A DNA stretch of 12,535 nt from contig ONXT01000157.1 of assembly GCA_900321845.1 (NCBI GenBank), positions 1 through 12,535 of the forward strand, given 5' to 3'. This DNA is from an uncultured Bacteroidales bacterium (GTDB lineage: Bacteria; Bacteroidota; Bacteroidia; Bacteroidales; WCHB1-69). The notes beneath the pieces are model-generated. The model was not told where the DNA came from, searched no databases, and saw only the letters and a list, made by a program, of their open reading frames with translations. Within the stretch, counting starts at the first letter, position 1. Each line of letters starts with the position of its first letter. Positions 7,839-12,535 of the stretch are shown here, piece by piece. The translations under genes were made by a program, and so were the position numbers.

Positions 7839-8098
7839 TTTTTGTAATTCGTTGATTATTTTGATGTTGGAGCGTTTGGTCTTTTTTGAAAACGCTGCAG
7901 CCATTGGAAATGCTCATAAAATCGCTTTTTAGCCCCGCATAACAAAAAAAAAAAAAGTAAAAAATCAAGGGCGAAACTGTTTTTTTTTTAACTTTTTTTG
8001 GTTGATTTTTGCACCGTTGAAATCGGGAAAATATCCGGTTTTTAATCACCTTATTTATAGCAACTTATTGTTTTCACCTTTCGTAATTAAGCGTAATT
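7839..8098. other. Intergenic region between prfB and dnaA, AT-rich, probable dnaA control region
   Basis: The region is AT-rich. A 7-bp perfect hairpin AGCGTTT/AAACGCT (7871-7877 with 7890-7896) carries T6 in its loop rather than after the stem, so it is a poor terminator. Long A and T tracts follow (described separately). I see no exact TAnnTTTG box; the nearest is GATTTTTG at 8004-8011, one base off and without a spaced TTG. I see no DnaA box (TTATCCACA or close variants) on either strand, so this is unlikely to be the replication origin itself. No credible small gene is visible. Confidence 0.55.
7944..7999. repeat. A-tract/T-tract imperfect inverted repeat upstream of dnaA
   Basis: A13-GT-A6 (7944-7964) faces T10-AAC-T7 (7980-7999). 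A stem forms from 7950-7964 with 7984-7999: 15 pairs with one bulged A at 7990 and a 19-nt loop. It is almost pure A-T apart from one G-C pair. It could bend or unwind easily, or act as a weak prfB terminator. The homopolymers may vary in length between strains. Confidence 0.55.
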
Positions 8099-8099
8099 A
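8082..8099 (+). repeat. Direct repeat CGTAATTA overlapping the dnaA start codon
   Basis: CGTAATTA occurs at 8082-8089 and again at 8092-8099, ten bases apart, so the copies lie on the same face of the helix. The A of the dnaA ATG is the last base of the second copy. Each contains the palindrome TAATTA. It may be an operator, or simply the AT-rich unstructured leader that Bacteroidota favour at translation starts. Confidence 0.5.
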
Positions 8100-9523
8100 T
8101 GGCAAATACTCTTTTAGACCCCCAGTCGGTATGGAACAAATGCTTGGCATTCATCAAGGACAACGTCAATGCTAAAACCTATGATATGTGGTTCAAACCC
8201 ATCCAAGCAGTTTCATTGAACGACAACAAGCTGGTCATCGGCGTGCCTGGTTACGTTTATTATGAGTGGCTGGAAAAAAATGCGTATAAACTGCTCAAGA
8301 CGGTGATTAAAAAAGAACTGGGTGAAAACGGCAAGTTGGCTTATAATATTATGATAACGTCTGACAAGGGCATTACCTTGCCGTCCAGTCCGGGGCAGCC
8401 CGCCAAGAACCCTCCGCGCAAACCCATCAACCCGTTTGAACAGCCGGAAAAAATCCCGAATCCGGATGTGCTTCCCGGGCTGCCTTTGCCGCAAATCCCC
8501 GACAATCTGGTTGAGACATTGAACTTCGACAATTTCGTCGAGGGAGAATGCAATCAGTTCGCCCGTCTGGCCGGTTTGACCATCGCTCAGGCCGCACCAG
8601 GCACCACCCCCTACAACCCGTTCTTCATCTATTCGAACACCGGTTTGGGAAAAACGCATCTCGCTAATGCCATTGGCTTGAAAATCAAGGAGAACTTCCC
8701 TGACAGAGTGGTCCTCTACGTCAACTCCGACATGTTCTGCCAGCAGTTTATCGAGGCAGCGCGCGCCGGAAACAAGAACGACTTCATTTTCTTCTATCAG
8801 AATGTGGATGTCCTTATCATCGATGATATTCAGTTCCTTGCGGGCAAGGAAAGAACGCAGGAGGCTTTCTTCCATATTTTCAACCATCTGCAGCAGAGGA
8901 AGAAACAGATCATCCTCACCGCCGACAAGTCGCCGGCCGAAATCTCAGGTTTCGAGGCCCGCGTTTTGGCGCGCTTCAAGTGGAGTTTGGTGGCTGAACT
9001 CACCCAACCGGATTACGAAACCCGCATCGCCATCCTGAACAAGAAACTGGAGAACAACGGCATCGAATTCCCGAAGGAAGTGACCGAGTACCTCGCACTT
9101 CGCGTGACCCAGAATGTGCGCGAATTGGAGGGCGCAATGATCGCCATCCTGGCACAATCCTCCCTGAATCACAGAGAAATCACCATTGATTTGGCGAAGG
9201 AAATGGTGGACAAGTATGTGCGAAGCACCGCCCGCGAAATATCCATCGAATACATTCAGAAAATCGTTTCCGATTATTTCAATATTCCCGTTGATACCAT
9301 TAATACCTCCACCCGCCGCCGCGAGGTTGCCCAGCCTCGGCAGATCTGTATGTATTTTGCCAAGAAATACACCAAGCTGCCCCTGAGTACCATCGGCCAC
9401 AATTGCGGGAACAAGGATCACGCGACTGTGCTTCACGCTTGCCGCGTGATCTCCGATCTGTATGAAACAGATAAAAAAATGAAGGCCGACATTGATGCCA
9501 TCGACAAGAAAATGAAAATCTAA
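8099..9523 (+). CDS. dnaA: Chromosomal replication initiator protein DnaA
   Basis: DnaA is the AAA+ ATPase that binds DnaA boxes and opens the chromosomal origin. The 474 residues fit the standard four-domain plan. Domain I is at about 1-90 (VWNKCLAFIK, WFKPI). Domain II is a proline-rich linker at about 94-135. The AAA+ domain III spans about 140-370, with Walker A at 179-186 (SNTGLGKT), Walker B LIIDDIQFL at about 239-247, sensor I ILTADKSP at about 272-279, box VII arginines R288 and R292, and sensor II in NVRELEGA at about 339-346. The DNA-binding domain IV spans about 375-474, with CGNKDHATVLHAC at about 436-448. The first Walker A residues are Ser-Asn where the family usually has Gly-Gly. 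The gene seems to be transcribed alone and ends against a terminator. dnaN is not next to it, unlike in many Firmicutes and Proteobacteria. Confidence 0.98.
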   Translation: MANTLLDPQSVWNKCLAFIKDNVNAKTYDMWFKPIQAVSLNDNKLVIGVPGYVYYEWLEKNAYKLLKTVIKKELGENGKLAYNIMITSDKGITLPSSPGQPAKNPPRKPINPFEQPEKIPNPDVLPGLPLPQIPDNLVETLNFDNFVEGECNQFARLAGLTIAQAAPGTTPYNPFFIYSNTGLGKTHLANAIGLKIKENFPDRVVLYVNSDMFCQQFIEAARAGNKNDFIFFYQNVDVLIIDDIQFLAGKERTQEAFFHIFNHLQQRKKQIILTADKSPAEISGFEARVLARFKWSLVAELTQPDYETRIAILNKKLENNGIEFPKEVTEYLALRVTQNVRELEGAMIAILAQSSLNHREITIDLAKEMVDKYVRSTAREISIEYIQKIVSDYFNIPVDTINTSTRRREVAQPRQICMYFAKKYTKLPLSTIGHNCGNKDHATVLHACRVISDLYETDKKMKADIDAIDKKMKI

Positions 9524-9563
9524 AAAAAAGAAGGGACGTAAAATTTTGCGTCCCTTCTTTTTT
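9524..9563. terminator. Bidirectional intrinsic terminator between dnaA and parC
   Basis: A perfect 15-bp stem pairs 9524-9538 (A6, then GAAGGGACG) with 9549-9563 (CGTCCCTTC, then T6) around a 10-nt loop. It starts directly after the dnaA TAA and ends 11 bp from the parC stop on the opposite strand. The GC-rich core is flanked by A on one side and T on the other, so it works in both directions for the two convergent genes. Confidence 0.93.
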
Positions 9564-9574
9564 AGTCAGCGTTT

Positions 9575-12349
9575 CTAAAACAACAACTCCAATTGTTCGC
9601 CTTCACCACCGGAAGAGGATTCATCGGGGTTGTCTTTCTTTTGTTCGTCCACGTTGTCGAAAATCTCTTGCGCCTCCGCTTGAGCCAACTCCTCAAGGCT
9701 TGTACCCTTCAGCATGTCGTCATCCTCTTCCCCCACCTCTTCGTCGTTCATCTCCATCTCTTCCGGTTCTTCGTAGGGGAGCGGTTCCAGCCATTTCAGA
9801 CTTTTGACGTGCCCCAGTCCGATTTTCTTTCCGCGAGCTTTGACTCCTTGAATTTCAACAAATTCGGCCACGGAAATCACTTCGGTGAGGATCTCCTTCG
9901 GGTCTTTCTTGTAGTACTTGACTTCCAATTGAGGGAGGTAATCCATTGAAACCAGCATCAGCTTGTTGCCTTTTTCCATTGGTATGAACTCGATTGGTTT
10001 CACGCTGGTCTGTGGGTTGCAGCGTTTGACGAAGTATTTGTCGTCTTTTTTGCTGTAATAGACGGCGGTGAGGATGCGGATTTCCTTGTATTTCTGAATG
10101 AGCTCGAGGTCGTCTTCAAAATGGGTGCTGAGTTCGTAGCCGGTTGTTCTGTAAACACCAGATTTATAGATGGATATGATTTTGTCGTCCTCTTTGAACT
10201 TGCCGAGCAGTTCGCCGCGCTCTTCGGTGTTGAGGCGCATGGTGATTTTGTCGAAATAGACGCTGAGTGCGGACAGGGTGGAGATGCCCTTTTGGCTCAA
10301 TTCCACGCGGGCCACTGGATTGCGCGACAAGATGTTGCCTTTGGCGCTGCGACCCTTGATGGCAAGCGTGCCGAAGTCGAATTCGAGGTTCTTCTTCTTG
10401 ATGCCCTTTTTCGGTTTCATATAGACCTTCACCTTTTCCGCCTCGCCGTTGGGATTGGAGGTGAAGTAGAGCACTTCGGTGCCTGCTTCGCCGGTGGTGA
10501 GGTCGTACTCCTTGTTGCGGGTTATGCCGCCCACGTTGAAACGCTTCACCATGGCCATGCCGCCTTTGCCTTTGGAATAAATCATGTTATAGACGGTGCG
10601 GTCGTCGTTGCGCTTGAACACCTCCACGTGGATGATGTTCTTGCCGATGAACTGCTTGTTGGTGACTTTGGTGACCATGAACTTTCCGTTGCGCAGGAAT
10701 ACGATGATGTCGTCGATGTCGGAGCATTCGCAGGCGAACTCGGTGCTGTCGTCCTTCTTGAGGGCGGTGCCGATGAAGCCTTCCGCCTTGTTGACGTACA
10801 GCTTTTCGTTCACGGCGGCGACATTCACCACGTCAATCGTGTCGAAGTTCTTGATTTCGGTTCTGCGTTCACGACCTTTGCCATACTTCTTCTTCAGTTG
10901 GAGGAAGTAGTTTTTGGTGTAGTCCACGATGTTGTCGAGGTGGTTTTGTGTCTCCTCGATTTGCAGTTCGGTATTGGCGATGGCCTCTTCCGCCTTCTTG
11001 ATGTCGAATTTGGAGATTTTGCGTACCGGCTTTTCGCACAGCTTCAGAATGTCCTCGCGGGAGATTTCGCGCTTGAACAGCTTATGGTATGGGATGAATG
11101 CCTTTTCGATGTTGTCAATCTGGGTGTCCCACGAGTCGGTGTCTTTTTCCAGTTCCTTGTAGATTCTTTTTTCAAAGAAAATTTTCTCCAATGACATCCA
11201 ATGCCACTGGCTTTCAAGTTCTTTCAGGAAAATCTCCAGTTGTTGTCGCAGTAGGTTGAGGGTGTTTTCGGTGTTGATGCGCAGGATTTCGGAGATGGAC
11301 ATTTTGACGGGCTTGCCGTTGTAGATGACCCACGGCATAGTTGCGTGCGACACTTGGCAGTCGGTGAAAGCGTAGAGTGCGTCGATGGTTTGGTCAGGGG
11401 AGGTGCCGGGCTGGAGGTGCAGCACGATTTCCACGTTGGCCGCCGTGTTGTCATCGATTTTGCGGATCTTGAGTTTGCCTTTCTCAATGGCGGGAGTGAT
11501 GGATTTCTGGATGAGGTTGAGGGTGTTGGTTTCAAATGGTATCTCGTTGATAACCAATGTTTTGTTATCTTGTATGGTGATTTTTGCGCGGTTGATGACG
11601 CGACCGCCCTGTTGTCCGTCGTTGTATTTGCTCACGTCGATGTAGCCACCGGTTGGGAAGTCGGGGTAGAGTTGGAAGGGTTTGTTCTCAAGGACGGCGA
11701 TGGAGGCGTCAAGCAATTCGTTGAAGTTGTGGGGCAGGATGCGGGTGGACATGCCGACGGCGATGCCCTGCACACCTTGCGCCAGCAGGAGGGGAAAGCG
11801 GATGGGCAGCAGGATGGGTTCCTTGTTGCGCCCGTCGTACGACACCTGCCACTGGGTGATTTTGGGGTCGAAGACCACTTCGAGGGCGAACTTGCTGAGG
11901 CGCGCCTCGATGTAACGGGCTGCTGCTGCACTATCGCCGGTGAAGATGTTGCCCCAGTTGCCCTGCGTGTCAATGGTGAGTTCCTTCTGCCCGAGAACCA
12001 CGATGGCATCCTTGATGGAAGCATCGCCGTGTGGGTGGTATTTCATCGTGTTGCCTACGATGTTCGCGACCTTGTTGTAGCGTCCGTCCTCCAACTCGCT
12101 CATCGAGTGCAGAATACGGCGCTGTACCGGCTTCAGACCATCCATTACATCTGGGAGAGCGCGATCCACAATCACGTAGGAGGCGTAGTCCAGAAACCAG
12201 TTTTCAAACATCGACTGCACATACACCACATTGTGGATCTTTTCGTCGGTGTTCTCTACCGTATTCGTTTCCGTGGATTCTCCTTCATTCGTGTCTTCCA
12301 CATTTTCAGTCTTTTCATCGTCTGGAAGCTGGTCCTTTTCTTCTTTCAT
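9575..12349 (-). CDS. parC: DNA topoisomerase IV subunit A (ParC; GyrA/ParC family)
   Basis: This is the DNA-breaking subunit of a type IIA topoisomerase, which with ParE decatenates and relaxes DNA. The 924 residues show an acidic N-terminal tail (about 1-38), the winged-helix region with LKPVQRRIL (about 72-80), the quinolone-region motif KYHPHGDASIKDAIV (about 103-117), and the catalytic Arg145-Tyr146 in AAARYIEARLSKFA. The tower and coiled-coil region contains a long charged coil at about 400-510. A beta-pinwheel-like C-terminal domain follows from about 525. No GyrA box (QRRGGKG) is visible, which favours ParC over GyrA. The C-terminal 75 residues are very acidic (EEPEEMEMNDEEVGEEDDD) and end in QLELLF. 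The position equal to the quinolone-binding serine (GyrA Ser83) is Ala110. parE is not in the window. Databases often label this family 'DNA gyrase/topoisomerase IV subunit A'. Confidence 0.93.
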   Translation of the reverse strand: MKEEKDQLPDDEKTENVEDTNEGESTETNTVENTDEKIHNVVYVQSMFENWFLDYASYVIVDRALPDVMDGLKPVQRRILHSMSELEDGRYNKVANIVGNTMKYHPHGDASIKDAIVVLGQKELTIDTQGNWGNIFTGDSAAAARYIEARLSKFALEVVFDPKITQWQVSYDGRNKEPILLPIRFPLLLAQGVQGIAVGMSTRILPHNFNELLDASIAVLENKPFQLYPDFPTGGYIDVSKYNDGQQGGRVINRAKITIQDNKTLVINEIPFETNTLNLIQKSITPAIEKGKLKIRKIDDNTAANVEIVLHLQPGTSPDQTIDALYAFTDCQVSHATMPWVIYNGKPVKMSISEILRINTENTLNLLRQQLEIFLKELESQWHWMSLEKIFFEKRIYKELEKDTDSWDTQIDNIEKAFIPYHKLFKREISREDILKLCEKPVRKISKFDIKKAEEAIANTELQIEETQNHLDNIVDYTKNYFLQLKKKYGKGRERRTEIKNFDTIDVVNVAAVNEKLYVNKAEGFIGTALKKDDSTEFACECSDIDDIIVFLRNGKFMVTKVTNKQFIGKNIIHVEVFKRNDDRTVYNMIYSKGKGGMAMVKRFNVGGITRNKEYDLTTGEAGTEVLYFTSNPNGEAEKVKVYMKPKKGIKKKNLEFDFGTLAIKGRSAKGNILSRNPVARVELSQKGISTLSALSVYFDKITMRLNTEERGELLGKFKEDDKIISIYKSGVYRTTGYELSTHFEDDLELIQKYKEIRILTAVYYSKKDDKYFVKRCNPQTSVKPIEFIPMEKGNKLMLVSMDYLPQLEVKYYKKDPKEILTEVISVAEFVEIQGVKARGKKIGLGHVKSLKWLEPLPYEEPEEMEMNDEEVGEEDDDMLKGTSLEELAQAEAQEIFDNVDEQKKDNPDESSSGGEGEQLELLF

Positions 12350-12371
12350 GAGTCTGCTAATAATTCGGCCG

Positions 12372-12379
12372 CAAAGTTA
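12372..12379 (-). promoter_or_regulatory. Candidate parC -7 promoter element (TAACTTTG)
   Basis: On the minus strand the bases read TAACTTTG, an exact TAnnTTTG match, 22 bp before the parC ATG. No TTG lies at the expected -33 distance; the nearest, at 12392-12394, is only 12 bp away. The predicted leader is short, about 15-20 nt. Confidence 0.5.
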
Positions 12380-12384
12380 CGACT

Positions 12385-12396
12385 TTTTGCGCAAAA
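12385..12396. promoter_or_regulatory. Perfect palindrome TTTTGCGCAAAA in the parC promoter spacer
   Basis: This is a 12-bp perfect palindrome, centred about 11 bp upstream of the putative parC -7 box, where a repressor would block RNA polymerase. It could be an operator; no protein that binds it can be named from this sequence. Confidence 0.4.
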
Positions 12397-12517
12397 TCCA
12401 GATGTCGGAAGCGCGGTTTTTTTTAACAACCGATTGCGAAAACGTTGTTCAGCATTGAGGTTGAGATTCCTACTATGTTTTTCTGATAACGGGGCAACAT
12501 TTTTGAATTTTTAACGT

Positions 12518-12535
12518 ATGAGTTACAGTTACTGC
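12518..12535 (+). CDS. Possible start of a divergent gene, cut by window edge
   Basis: ATG at 12518 after an AT-rich stretch (TTTTTGAATTTTTAACGT) opens a frame reading MSYSYC at the window end. The upstream bases look like a Bacteroidota leader, and the parC promoter faces the other way, so a divergent gene is plausible. TATGTTTT at 12474-12481 is one base off a -7 box. Six codons are too few to name a product or confirm a gene. The stretch from 12397 to 12517 shows nothing else I can support. Confidence 0.25.

Noticed and set aside
7828..8049. 73-codon minus-strand frame between prfB and dnaA
   Set aside because: Its Lys- and Phe-rich sequence comes from the homopolymer tracts, and it overlaps the end of prfB with no promoter or family resemblance.
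7839..8098. Replication origin next to dnaA
   Set aside because: The region is AT-rich but holds no DnaA box or cluster of near matches on either strand.
12425..12449. AACAAC/GTTGTT inverted repeat upstream of parC
   Set aside because: Only six pairs with a 13-nt loop, which is common by chance in AT-rich DNA.
10121..12514. Long plus-strand open frames (357 and 389 codons) opposite parC
   Set aside because: The minus-strand ParC protein has conserved motifs along its length. The plus-strand products are low-complexity, rich in Val, Asp and Phe, and show no family features.

Overview
The window looks like a chromosomal segment of a member of the Bacteroidota, most likely Bacteroidales. Three things point there. 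The 1176-residue exported protein ends in a type IX secretion (T9SS) sorting domain. Sequences matching the Bacteroidota -7 promoter element TAnnTTTG lie just upstream of four of the genes. None of the complete genes has a clear Shine-Dalgarno sequence before its start. The genus cannot be told from this sequence, and nothing in the window marks a mobile island.

Layout, left to right. The 3' two thirds of feoB (ferrous iron permease) enters from the left edge. A 170-bp intergenic region follows, holding nested TTGTTG/CAACAA inverted repeats and a TAnnTTTG box. Then come, all on the + strand: a membrane-anchored protein with two helix-hairpin-helix (HhH) domains, a large multidomain fibronectin III/jelly-roll surface protein with a T9SS tail, recX, and prfB. 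prfB (release factor 2) is read through an in-frame TGA by a canonical +1 programmed frameshift. A 260-bp AT-rich region with long A and T tracts leads to dnaA. A strong bidirectional terminator separates dnaA from a convergent topoisomerase IV/gyrase A-type gene (parC). The right edge is the parC promoter region and possibly the first six codons of a divergent gene.

Functionally this is mostly core genome: iron uptake, translation termination, a RecA modulator, replication initiation and decatenation. The one accessory-looking gene is the T9SS-exported surface protein. recX and prfB are close enough to be co-transcribed. dnaA and parC each appear to be transcribed alone and share one terminator.

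I found no clear new multi-gene system. The points most worth a second look are the operator-like repeat cluster before the HhH gene, a DnaA Walker A loop with its leading glycines replaced, a possible sliding-clamp-binding hexapeptide at the extreme C terminus of ParC, the repeated disulfide-framed modules of the surface protein, the direct repeat overlapping the dnaA start codon, and the prfB frameshift site, whose AGGAGG stands out in a genome that otherwise seems to ignore Shine-Dalgarno sequences.
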